Shown one piece after another: positions 26,805 to 35,900 of a stretch of 64,000 nucleotides of DNA. Under the pieces are notes generated by a model. That model was not told the origin of the DNA. It saw only the letters and a list, made by a program, of their open reading frames with translations, and did not search any database. Every line of letters begins with the position of its first letter. Position 1 is the stretch's first letter. The stretch covers positions 62,001 to 126,000 of the forward strand of contig QVQC01000007.1 of NCBI GenBank assembly GCA_003428585.1, read 5' to 3'. Source of the DNA: Nioella halotolerans (GTDB taxonomy: Bacteria > Pseudomonadota > Alphaproteobacteria > Rhodobacterales > Rhodobacteraceae). Made by a program: the position numbers and the translations under genes.

Positions 26805-28400
26805 ATGGCCCCCAAAGTTCTCGTTTCCGACAAGCTTTCCGAAACCGCCGTGCAGATCTTCCGTGATCGCGGCATCGAGGTGGATTTCGACCCCGGCCTC
26901 GGCAAGGACAAGGATGCGCTTCTTGCCAAGATCGGCGATTACGACGGCCTTGCCATCCGCTCTGCCACCAAGGTGACGGAAAAGATCCTCGATGCGGCGC
27001 CGAACCTCAAGGTGATCGGCCGCGCCGGGATCGGCACCGACAATATCGACAAGGTGGCCGCGTCGAAAAAGGGCGTGATCGTGATGAACACGCCGTTCGG
27101 CAACATGATCACCACCGCCGAGCATGCCATCGCGATGATGTTCGCCGTCGCCCGGCAAATCCCCGAGGCCAGCGCCTCCACCCATGCCGGCAAGTGGGAA
27201 AAGTCGAAATTCATGGGCGTGGAACTGACCGGCAAGACGCTGGGCGTCATCGGGGCCGGCAATATCGGCGGCATCGTCTGCGACCGGGCCCGTGGCCTCA
27301 AGATGAAGGTCATCGCCTATGACCCCTTCCTGTCGGAGGAGAAGGCCAATTCCATGGGCGTGGAAAAGGTGGAATTCGAGGATCTGCTCAAGCGGTCTGA
27401 TTTTATCACCCTGCACGTGCCGCTGACTGATCAGACGCGCAACATCCTGTCCCGGGAGAACCTTGAAAAGACCAAGCCGGGCGTGCGTATCATCAACTGC
27501 GCGCGCGGCGGGCTGGTGGACGAGGCGGCCTTGGCCGACCTCTTGAAATCGGGCCATGTCGGTGGGGCGGGCTTCGACGTGTTCGTGGATGAACCGGCCA
27601 CCGACAACCCGCTTTTCAACCTGCCCAACGTGGTCTGCACGCCGCATCTGGGCGCGGCCACCACAGAGGCGCAGGAAAACGTGGCCCTGCACGTGGCCGA
27701 GCAGATGGCCGATTTCCTGCTGACCGGGGCGGTGCAGAACGCGCTCAACATGCCGTCCGTCACGGCGGAGGAAGCCAAGGTCATGGGGCCGTGGCTGAAA
27801 CTGGCGCAGCATCTGGGCAGTTTCGTGGGCCAATTGACCGAGGAGGCGATAGACGAAATCCGCATCACCTATAACGGGATTGCGGGCAGCATGAACCTCG
27901 AGGCGCTCAATTGCGGTGTGATCGCGGGCATCATGAAGGCGGTGAACCCGGACGTGAACATGGTTTCGGCCCCGGTCATCGCGCGCGAACGGGGTATCGA
28001 GATCTCCACCACCACGCAGGACAAGTCCGGCGCGTTCGAGGGCTATATCCGGCTGGAGGTGGTGACACCGCATCGCACCCGGTCGATCGCCGGCACGGTG
28101 TTTTCCGACGGCAAGCCGCGCTTCATCCAGATCAAGGGGATCAATATCGACGCCGAGATCGGCGAGCACATGCTGTATACCACCAACGAGGACATGCCCG
28201 GCATCATCGGCACGCTCGGCAAGACCATGGGCGAGAACGGCGTCAACATCGCCAACTTCACCCTCGGCCGGTCGAGCGCCGGCAGCAACGCCATCGCGCT
28301 GCTCTACCTCGATGCGCAACCGCCGGAGGATGTTCTGGAAAAGCTGCGCGCCACCGGCATGTTCCAGCAGGTCGCGCCGATGCAGTTCGACGTGTCGTGA
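26805..28400 (+). CDS. serA: D-3-phosphoglycerate dehydrogenase
   Basis: SerA oxidises 3-phosphoglycerate, the first committed step of serine synthesis. The 531-residue length is the long form with an N-terminal catalytic/NAD domain (GVIGAGNIGGIVCDRARGL at about residue 148, and PHLGAATTEAQENVA), an intervening domain and a C-terminal ACT domain (MLYTTNEDMPGIIGTLGKTM) that usually senses serine. The ATG at 26805 has an AAAGGACC Shine-Dalgarno. It follows serC after 118 bp that contain a REP-like element. Confidence 0.96.
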   Translation: MAPKVLVSDKLSETAVQIFRDRGIEVDFDPGLGKDKDALLAKIGDYDGLAIRSATKVTEKILDAAPNLKVIGRAGIGTDNIDKVAASKKGVIVMNTPFGNMITTAEHAIAMMFAVARQIPEASASTHAGKWEKSKFMGVELTGKTLGVIGAGNIGGIVCDRARGLKMKVIAYDPFLSEEKANSMGVEKVEFEDLLKRSDFITLHVPLTDQTRNILSRENLEKTKPGVRIINCARGGLVDEAALADLLKSGHVGGAGFDVFVDEPATDNPLFNLPNVVCTPHLGAATTEAQENVALHVAEQMADFLLTGAVQNALNMPSVTAEEAKVMGPWLKLAQHLGSFVGQLTEEAIDEIRITYNGIAGSMNLEALNCGVIAGIMKAVNPDVNMVSAPVIARERGIEISTTTQDKSGAFEGYIRLEVVTPHRTRSIAGTVFSDGKPRFIQIKGINIDAEIGEHMLYTTNEDMPGIIGTLGKTMGENGVNIANFTLGRSSAGSNAIALLYLDAQPPEDVLEKLRATGMFQQVAPMQFDVS

Positions 28401-28408
28401 ATCGGCAG

Positions 28409-28438
28409 AAAAGCCCCGGCCTTGGCGCCGGGGCTTTT
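28409..28438 (+). terminator. intrinsic terminator downstream of serA
   Basis: A perfect 12-bp stem (AAAAGCCCCGGC with GCCGGGGCTTTT) has a 6-nt loop and ends in TTTT, 9 nt after the serA stop. The A/T ends make it potentially bidirectional. Confidence 0.85.
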
Positions 28439-28482
28439 CATACACGCTTGCGGTTCCGGCCGGTTTCGCCCAATCCTTGGGC

Positions 28483-28929
28483 ATGGATCGCGAGCCCCCC
28501 TTCATCCTGAACGATTTCCTGCCCTATCAACTGGCCGTGGTGGCCGAGAGGGTCAGCCGGCAATTCGCCCGCCACTACCGCGAGATGTTCGGCCTGTCGC
28601 GGGCCGAATGGCGGGTCGTCGCGCATCTGAGCCAACAAAGCGAAGTGTCGGTGCGCGAGATCGCGGCCCGGGCGGAACTGGACAAGTCCAAGGTCAGTCG
28701 CGCCGTCGCCCGGCTGGAGGCGCAGGGTTACGTCAGCAAGCGGGCATCGCCCACCGACCGGCGGCTGGTGGTCCTGGCCCTGACCGGCAAGGGGAAGGAG
28801 ATGATCCGTGCCCTGACGCCGATCGTGCAGCGCTACCAGGAAGAGGTGCTGCGCGATCTCGGGTCGGATGCCGACGGGTTCCGCCGTGCCCTGAAACGGC
28901 TGATGGAAGAGTTGCCGCAAGACGGATAG
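28483..28929 (+). CDS. MarR family transcriptional regulator
   Basis: The 148-residue protein has the MarR winged-helix fold: a dimer helix, AEWRVVAHLSQQSEVSVREI, the recognition helix DKSKVSRAVARLEAQGYV and the wing ASPTDRRLVVLALTGKG. It may regulate the thiolase gene 70 bp downstream, or an aromatic or acid stress response; neither is shown here. The start MDREPPF at 28483 was chosen because it gives the normal family length. Confidence 0.9.
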   Translation: MDREPPFILNDFLPYQLAVVAERVSRQFARHYREMFGLSRAEWRVVAHLSQQSEVSVREIAARAELDKSKVSRAVARLEAQGYVSKRASPTDRRLVVLALTGKGKEMIRALTPIVQRYQEEVLRDLGSDADGFRRALKRLMEELPQDG

Positions 28930-28999
28930 AATTCGCCGCAGGGGAATATTCAGAAAGCCCGTCCTGTCGCGGTGGGCACCAGTCCTTGGAGGAAGCTAA

Positions 29000-30175
29000 A
29001 TGACCGATATCGTGATCCTGTCCGGCGCCCGGACGGCGATTGGCACCTTTGGCGGCGCGCTGGCGGCGACCCCGCCGATCGAGCTTGGCACCGTGGCCGC
29101 CAAGGCGGCGCTGGAGCGCGCGGGCGTCGATGGCAAGCAGATCGGCCATGTCGCCTATGGCCATGTCATCAACACCGAGCCGCGCGACATGTATCTCAGC
29201 CGGGTGGCCGCGATTCAGGCGGGCATTCCCGACACCACCCCGGCGATGAACGTCAACCGCCTGTGCGGGTCGGGCGCGCAGGCCATCGTGTCGGTGGTGC
29301 AAAGCCTGATGCTGGGCGACGCGGAGTTCGGCCTTGCCGGCGGTGCCGAGAGCATGAGCCGCGGGCCGCATATCGTGCCGGGCATCCGTTGGGGCCAGAA
29401 GATGGGGGACATGGGCGCGCAAGACATGATGGTCGGCGCGCTCAACTGCCCCTTTGGCACCGGGCATATGGGCGTGACGGCGGAAAACGTGGCCGAGGAG
29501 CACGACATCAGCCGCGAAGAGATGGACGCCTTCGCCGCCGAGAGCCAGAAACGCGCCCTTGCCGCCATCGAGTCCGGGCATTTCAAGGAGCAGATCACGC
29601 CGGTCGAGGTTAAGGTCAAGCGTGACCTCGTGGCCTTCGAAACGGACGAACACCCCAAGGCCTCGACCTTGGAAACGCTGGCCGGGCTGCGGGCGGTGTT
29701 TCGCAAGGACGGGCGCGTCACCGCCGGCAATGCCTCTGGGATCAATGACGGCGCGGCGGCGCTGGTTCTGGCGCGGGCGGATGCGGCGCAGGCTGCCGGT
29801 CTGAAACCTCGGGCGCATATCCTCGGCTATGCCCATGCCGGGGTGCGGCCCGAGGTGATGGGGATCGGCCCGGTGCCGGCGGTGGAAAAGCTGCTGGAAC
29901 GGACCGGTCTTGCCATCACAGATTTCGACGTGATCGAGTCGAACGAGGCGTTTGCCGCGCAGGCGCTTGCGGTGAACAAGGGGCTGGGCCTCGACCCGGT
30001 CAAGGTGAACCCCAATGGCGGCGCCATCGCGCTTGGCCACCCGGTCGGCGCCACCGGGGCGATCCTGACCGTGAAAGCGCTGTATGAACTGGAACGGACC
30101 GGCGGCAAGCGGGCGCTGATCACCATGTGCATCGGCGGCGGGCAAGGCATAGCCATTGCCATCGAACGCCCCTGA
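29000..30175 (+). CDS. acetyl-CoA C-acyltransferase (thiolase)
   Basis: The 391-residue thiolase has the acyl-Cys motif MNVNRLCGSGAQAIVSV (Cys at about residue 88), NEAFAAQAL, the HPVGATGA histidine motif and the second active cysteine in TMCIGGGQGIAI. It condenses or cleaves beta-ketoacyl-CoA. The BktB/PhaA-like group fits best by eye, so PHB or fatty-acid turnover are both possible; no phaB or phaC is nearby. The ATG follows GGAGGAAG. A strong terminator follows. Confidence 0.9.
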   Translation: MTDIVILSGARTAIGTFGGALAATPPIELGTVAAKAALERAGVDGKQIGHVAYGHVINTEPRDMYLSRVAAIQAGIPDTTPAMNVNRLCGSGAQAIVSVVQSLMLGDAEFGLAGGAESMSRGPHIVPGIRWGQKMGDMGAQDMMVGALNCPFGTGHMGVTAENVAEEHDISREEMDAFAAESQKRALAAIESGHFKEQITPVEVKVKRDLVAFETDEHPKASTLETLAGLRAVFRKDGRVTAGNASGINDGAAALVLARADAAQAAGLKPRAHILGYAHAGVRPEVMGIGPVPAVEKLLERTGLAITDFDVIESNEAFAAQALAVNKGLGLDPVKVNPNGGAIALGHPVGATGAILTVKALYELERTGGKRALITMCIGGGQGIAIAIERP

Positions 30176-30195
30176 CCGGCGGGACAACGCCAAAA

Positions 30196-30228
30196 AAACC
30201 CCCGGTGCCAGCGCGGCATCGGGGGTTT
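30196..30228 (+). terminator. intrinsic terminator downstream of the thiolase gene
   Basis: A 14-bp stem (AAACCCCCGGTGCC with GGCATCGGGGGTTT, one G-U pair) has a 5-nt loop and ends in TTT, about 20 nt after the stop. It is a clear intrinsic terminator. Confidence 0.85.
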
Positions 30229-30289
30229 CTTCATGGACCCGGCAGGATGGGGAGAGAGCACCCCGCCGGGTCCGGTCCGTGAGTGGGGC

Positions 30290-30670
30290 TTACTCGTCTT
30301 CAAGGCTTTCGGCGCGGATCCGATCAAAGATGGCCTGTGCCTGGAGGCTGTGGCCCGTACCTTGGGTCGAGATCACCTCGCGGCCGCCGCTGCGCAGGAA
30401 AGCTTCGTAGTTCGTATCCTGATCCTCGATGGCAGAACGCAGGCGGGCATCGAAGGCAACGGATGCCTCGACAGGGTTGGAACTGCTGTTGAGCAGGAAG
30501 TTCACGTAGTTGGTGTCGTTGTCTTCCACGGCGTTGCGCAGTTGGATCAGCTCCACGGTGGAAAGCTGTCCGGGCTCGACGTCGAGCGACCGAGCAAGGC
30601 TTGCGGACGCGAAAGCGGCCGGGGCGGAGAGGGCGACAACGAGGGCGGTGGTCAATGCGAGGGTTTTCAT
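30290..30670 (-). CDS. secreted small protein with an internal duplication
   Basis: The 126-residue protein has a clear signal peptide (MKTLALTTALVVALSAPAAF, cleavage after ASA). The mature part contains two copies of the same motif: LRNAVEDNDTNYVNFLL at about residue 45 and LRSAIEDQDTNYEAFLR at about 78. It is acidic and helical, with no cysteines. I do not recognise a characterised family. It lies alone between the thiolase terminator and pbpC. The start ATG at 30670 has a GGAAAG-type Shine-Dalgarno. Confidence 0.8.
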   Translation of the reverse strand: MKTLALTTALVVALSAPAAFASASLARSLDVEPGQLSTVELIQLRNAVEDNDTNYVNFLLNSSSNPVEASVAFDARLRSAIEDQDTNYEAFLRSGGREVISTQGTGHSLQAQAIFDRIRAESLEDE

Positions 30671-30854
30671 TGGTCTTTCCTTTCGGGTGTGTGCGACTTG
30701 GGTCGCGGTATGTCTGGCGGGGCGTTTGCCTCCGATACACTTAACCTAGGTACGGCAGGACTGTGTTTCACCCCACGAATGGGCGAAAGTAACGTGAGAA
30801 TGGTGCGTGTGTGAACAAGGAGGGCTGCGCCACGGCCCGGGGCGTCACATCCGG

Positions 30855-32909
30855 TTACGGCACCGTGATTTCCAGAAACACGGAGGCCCCGCGCCCCTCT
30901 GAATCGATCACCGTCAGGTCAATGAAACCCTCGGGCGGCTCGCCAAGGCTGACCTCGCGGGTCCGCTGGCCAATCTCTACCGGGCGCCCGTTCCACAGCC
31001 ATGTATAGGGCGGTGTGCCCCGCTCGACACGCGCGATCATCGGCAGGCCGGGCTGGCGGGCGAGGATTGCGCCATCGGGGGGAAAGGCGATCTCTGGGGC
31101 CTCGGGATCCTGCGCCGCGCCGTCGCGCCCGGCAAAGCGGCGCAAGGGCCCGGGCAGCGCGTCATGGCCGATGGTCAGCGCCCCGCGGGGCGGCGGGGGC
31201 AACGGGGTGAGGCCCGGGGCGATGCGGGCGAACGCCTCGAACAGCAGCGGCGCGGCGCGCTCCGCCCCGAAAGCGCCGGGGACCGAGGCACCATCGGCCC
31301 GGCCCAGCCATACGCCCACCACGTGCCGCCCGTCATAGCCGAAGGCCCAGGCATCGCGGTGGCCGTAGCTGGTGCCGGTCTTGTAGGCCAGCCCGTTGCG
31401 CGGCGCGTTCGGCGGCGGCGGCATGTCCGACAGGATGTCGCCGGTATACCACGCCGCCACCGGCGACAGCACCTGCACCGGGTCCGCGCCCACCGCGCCC
31501 TGCCGGTACCGCAGCGGCACCGCCGCCCCGCCCGCGGCAAGCGCGCCGTAAAGGCGCATCATGTCTTCCATCGTCACGCCCACACCGCCCAGCGCGACGG
31601 CCAGCCCCGGCTGCCCGGAGGGAAATTCCGGCGCCATGCCGGCGCGGCGCATCCGGGTCATCAACTCGGCCGGGCCGACCTCGTCCAGAAGCGCCACCAC
31701 GGGCACGTTGAGGGAGACCTGCAACGCGTGGCGCACCGAAAGCTCCCCTCGGAACCGGCGGTCGAAATTCTGCGGCGCGTAGTCGCCGAAGCGGGTGGGG
31801 CGGTCGGTGATCAGGCTTTCAGGGTGGATCAGCCCGGCCTCGAATCCCAGCCCGTAGATCAGCGGTTTCAGGGTGGAGCCGGGCGAGCGCAGGGCGCGCG
31901 TCATGTCGACGAAGCCTTGCAGCCGCGCGTCGGTGTAATCGGCCGACCCGACCGAGGCCAGCATCGCGCCCGTGCGGTGGTCCATCACCATGATCGCGGC
32001 GTTGAGCCTGTTCCCCTGCCCGCGCACGGCGTCGCGCGACAGCGCCTCCATCTGTGCCTGAAGCGTCGCGTCAAGCGTCAGATTGTGCTGACTGGCGGGG
32101 TCCACGGCCACGAGGCGGTCTGACACGTGAGGCGCGAGCATGGGGAAATCGTGCCGCGCATCCGGCAGCGGTTCGGATCGGGCGGCGGCGACCTCCTCTG
32201 TGGTCGACAGGCCGAAGCGATGCGCGCGGTCCAGCACCCGGTTGCGGGCGGCCAGCGCGTTATCCGGGTTCTGGTCCGGGCGGCGGCTGTTCGGGGCCTG
32301 CGGGATGGCGACCAGCAGCGCCGCCTCGGCGGTGGTCAGCCGCCGGGGTTCCTGCCCGAACCATGTGAAACTCGCGGCGCGCACGCCCTCGATATTGCCG
32401 CCATAGGGCGCGAGATGCAGGTAGAGCGTCAGGATCTCCTGCTTGGTCAACTGCCGTTCCAGTGCCAGCGCCAGCCTGATCTGGCGCAGCTTGCCGCGCC
32501 ACGTGCCGGTGCCGCTATCCTCCAGCAGGCGGGCGACCTGCATGGTGATGGTGGAGGCGCCCGAGACGATCCGGCCGTTGGTCACCGCCTGCCACGCGGC
32601 GCGCGCCATGGCCCGCCAATCGACACCCGCGTGATCGTGAAAGCGGCGATCCTCGTAAGTCAGCAACAGCGCGATGAAGCCCGGATCGACCTCGGCCAGC
32701 GAAACCGGCAGGCGCCAGCGTCCATCCTCGACCGTGTAGGCGCGCAACAGCACACCGTCGCGGTCCAGCACCTCGACCGACGTGACCGGCACCAGCGGCG
32801 GGATCACGGTGGCGTCGATCCATGCATCGACCCGGTCGCGCGCCAGCCCCAGCGCCAGCAGAAGCGCCGCCACCCAGAAGAATGCCCGCGCCCGGATCAC
32901 CCGGATCAC
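30855..32909 (-). CDS. pbpC: penicillin-binding protein 1C
   Basis: PBP1C is a bifunctional peptidoglycan synthase. The 684-residue protein has an N-terminal anchor, a glycosyltransferase 51 domain with YEDRRFHDHAGVDWRAMAR and GASTITMQVARLLED, and a transpeptidase domain with GSTLKPLIYG and YKTGTSYGHRDAW. The C-terminal BiPBP_C domain begins at about residue 600. The GTG start at 32909 overlaps the stop of the alpha-2-macroglobulin gene by 4 nt. This pairing is well known and is thought to help repair the wall after attack by peptidases. Confidence 0.95.
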   Translation of the reverse strand: MIRVIRARAFFWVAALLLALGLARDRVDAWIDATVIPPLVPVTSVEVLDRDGVLLRAYTVEDGRWRLPVSLAEVDPGFIALLLTYEDRRFHDHAGVDWRAMARAAWQAVTNGRIVSGASTITMQVARLLEDSGTGTWRGKLRQIRLALALERQLTKQEILTLYLHLAPYGGNIEGVRAASFTWFGQEPRRLTTAEAALLVAIPQAPNSRRPDQNPDNALAARNRVLDRAHRFGLSTTEEVAAARSEPLPDARHDFPMLAPHVSDRLVAVDPASQHNLTLDATLQAQMEALSRDAVRGQGNRLNAAIMVMDHRTGAMLASVGSADYTDARLQGFVDMTRALRSPGSTLKPLIYGLGFEAGLIHPESLITDRPTRFGDYAPQNFDRRFRGELSVRHALQVSLNVPVVALLDEVGPAELMTRMRRAGMAPEFPSGQPGLAVALGGVGVTMEDMMRLYGALAAGGAAVPLRYRQGAVGADPVQVLSPVAAWYTGDILSDMPPPPNAPRNGLAYKTGTSYGHRDAWAFGYDGRHVVGVWLGRADGASVPGAFGAERAAPLLFEAFARIAPGLTPLPPPPRGALTIGHDALPGPLRRFAGRDGAAQDPEAPEIAFPPDGAILARQPGLPMIARVERGTPPYTWLWNGRPVEIGQRTREVSLGEPPEGFIDLTVIDSEGRGASVFLEITVP

Positions 32910-35900
32910 TCGGTGATCACGACCCGGCCCGAGGCGGTCTGCGCCCGGAAGGCGGGGCGATACATGTCCTCGACCGAGGCGGCGGGGTGGTGGAACTCAC
33001 CGGGGCTGACCGCGCGCAGGATATAGGCCAGCCGGACCGGATCGCTCCCGCGATGGGTGACGGCGGCAAGGAACCGGTCCTGCCGGAACTCCGTATGGTC
33101 GGTGTCCCCGGTCAGGCCGAGTTCGCCCAGCGCCGCGACATCGCCGCCGCGCAGCAGGTTCGGGTTGTCGATCTCGAAGCCCGCGGGCAGCGGATCGTTG
33201 ATCATCAGCCGCGCCTCGCGGTCGGAAAACGGCGACACCGTCAGCAGCGCCACCAGCCGCGTGCCGACGGCCACCTGCGATGGATCGGCGGGCAGGCCAT
33301 CAAGCGTCCGGTATGTGCGGGTGATGCGGTAGCCGTTGCCGCCCGCCTCGGTCGCGCCCTCGGGCTGGCCGTAACGGGTGAGGGTCAGGATCTCCTCGGT
33401 CGCGCCCAGATTGGTGACCGTCCGGGTCGTGCTGTCGCCCGCCTCCTGCACCTCGATCAGCGGGCCGTCGATCTCGGCGCCGTTCACCGTCACCTCCGAC
33501 AGGCCGTCAAGGTCGATCAGCGCATTGGCGGCCATCAGGCTCCACGCAGCCTCTTGCGTCGAGACATTGGCGTCCGGCGCGGGCAGCGCGCCGGCCAGCG
33601 CGTCGAGGGGGATCGCCTCGGACCCGGCCCCGGCGGCCAGCGTCAGAAGGGCCGCCGCATCGCGCCTTTGCGTGCCGAAATCGTCGCGCCAGCCGGTGTC
33701 GCCGGTGCCTTGCGCCTGCAACAACCGGTAGCCCTGCCGGAACATCGCGTCGGCGCGGGGCTGATCGCCATACATCGCCAGCGCCGCGCCAAGCTGGCCC
33801 AGCGCCAGCGGGGTGGCGAAACTGTCGGCCTTCACGTCGGCATAGTAGCGCAGGTCGCCGATCGCCGCCGCGCCCTCGCGCGCCAGCACCATCAGCGCGT
33901 AGGCGATGGACTGGCCGCCATGCTCGAAATCCGGCGCGGTGGCCACGTGGTTGCGCAGGTTATCGAGCGCGGACCGGAAGGCAAGGCCTGGCACGTCATG
34001 GCCCGCCGCCCGCGCACGCGACAGGAAATCGGTGACATAGGCGTCAAGCCACGCATCGCCCGGGCGCGCGCCCCAAAGGCCGAAGCCGCCATTCGCCGCC
34101 TGGTTGACCAGCACAGCGTCGATGGCTTCCTGTAGCCGCGCCGACAGGTCGCCGGCATGGTCAAGCCCCAGCGCCTCCGCCACGTCGCCCATGTAAAGCA
34201 ATGGCATCGCCTGGCTGGTCACCTGTTCGGTGCAGCCATAGGGGTAGCGGTCGAGCATCTGCATCAGCCCCGGCGCGTCGAACCGCGCAAGCGGCCCAGC
34301 CGACAGCACCGCGCGCCCGGTGCCGGCCCGCAGGCCCGCCAGCACCGAGGCGTCGAAATCGAGGCTTTCCCCCGGCGCCAGAGTGAAGCGGGAGGTCGTG
34401 GCAATCACCGGGTCGTTCGATTGCACGACCAGCCGCAGGCTGCGCGCCAGGCGCTGCCCGTCCGGGGTGGTCAGCGTCACCTGCACCTCTTGCATGCCGG
34501 GCGCGTCCCGCGCGGCAAGCGGCAGGCTGAGACGCTCCGTCTCTCCGTCGTCGAGGTCTACGGTTAACGCGCCCGTTTCAAGGGCAAGGTCGGGCGAGGC
34601 GCTGATCTCCAGCGGCATCTCGCCGGTCGGGCCCTCGGCATGGGTGATTTCCAGCAGAAGGCGGGACCTGTCGCCCGGCGCCATGAAGCGCGGCAGCGCG
34701 GCGGTGACCACCACCGGGTCGCGCACCAGCACATCGGCGCTGTCCTGCCCGATGCCCGCCTCGGTCCACGCCATGGCCATCACCCGCACGGTGCCGTTGA
34801 AGCTTGGCATGTCGAAACGCGCGCGCGCCAGTCCGTCCTCGCCGACGGTAACGGGGCCGGAATGGAACGCGACCAACGCCTCTGTCGGGGGTGGGGCCTG
34901 CATGCGCATCGCTGCCCCGCCATCGCCGCCCTGCCGGATCGCGCCGGGTTGGCCGCCGCCCGCGATCAGCCGACCGTAGAGGTCGCGGATCCCGACTCCG
35001 AGCCGCCGCTGGCCGAAATAATGCCCCATCGGGTCGGGCGCCTCGAACCCTGTGAGGTTGAGGATGCCCACATCCACCGCGGCAATGCTGGCGTGAACGG
35101 TGTCGCCGGGCGCGGCCCCGTCGACGCGCAGGGCAACCTCCAGCGGGCCGCGCGGGGCGGCCTGTTCCGGTGTCTCAAGGTCCACGTCGAGCGCCCTGTC
35201 GCCGGGTGCGACGCTGGCATGGACAAGGCCGAGCGCGCGAGGCGGCGTCTGCGGCGGCAGGTCCTGCAACGGGCGCAGCAGGGTCGCGGTGACATAGGCG
35301 CCGCTGCCCCACTCCTCTGTCACGTCGAGCGCGACGGTTTCCGGGTCATCGCCGATCTCGACCACTTCCCGGTGGATCAGCCGGTTCGACAGCACCCGGA
35401 TCAGCACCGTGCCGCCAACGCGCGGCGCGATGTGCAGGTTGGCGGTGTCGCCGACCGCGTAGCTTTCGGAATCGAGCGACAGCTCCAGTAGATCGGGCGT
35501 GCCCGCCGCGTCACCGCCGCCATACCAGCCTGAGTTGAAGCCGACCGAGCTGATCGTGTAGGCGCCCTCGGTGCTTTCGACGCGCAGCTCATACCGGCCC
35601 CAGTCGGTCGGCGCGGCGATACGCAGTGGCGTGGTGCCTAGGGTCACGTCGCCGCCGGCGATGCGGGTGCGGGTTGTCACCGGTTCCCACGACCAGCGCC
35701 CGTTCCGGGCATACCACTGGTAGCGGCGCTCGACCCGGTTCAGCGTCCAGCGCGCCGGCTGGTTTTCCGCCCCAACGGCGATGAGGTCGAAGCTGGCCTC
35801 GGCGCTTTCGGGCAACGGTCCGTCGAAAAGCGGGCGAATGCCGATCAGCGTGCCGGCAGGGTCAAGCGCACGGGTGATGCGGCGTTCCACCGGGCGGCCG

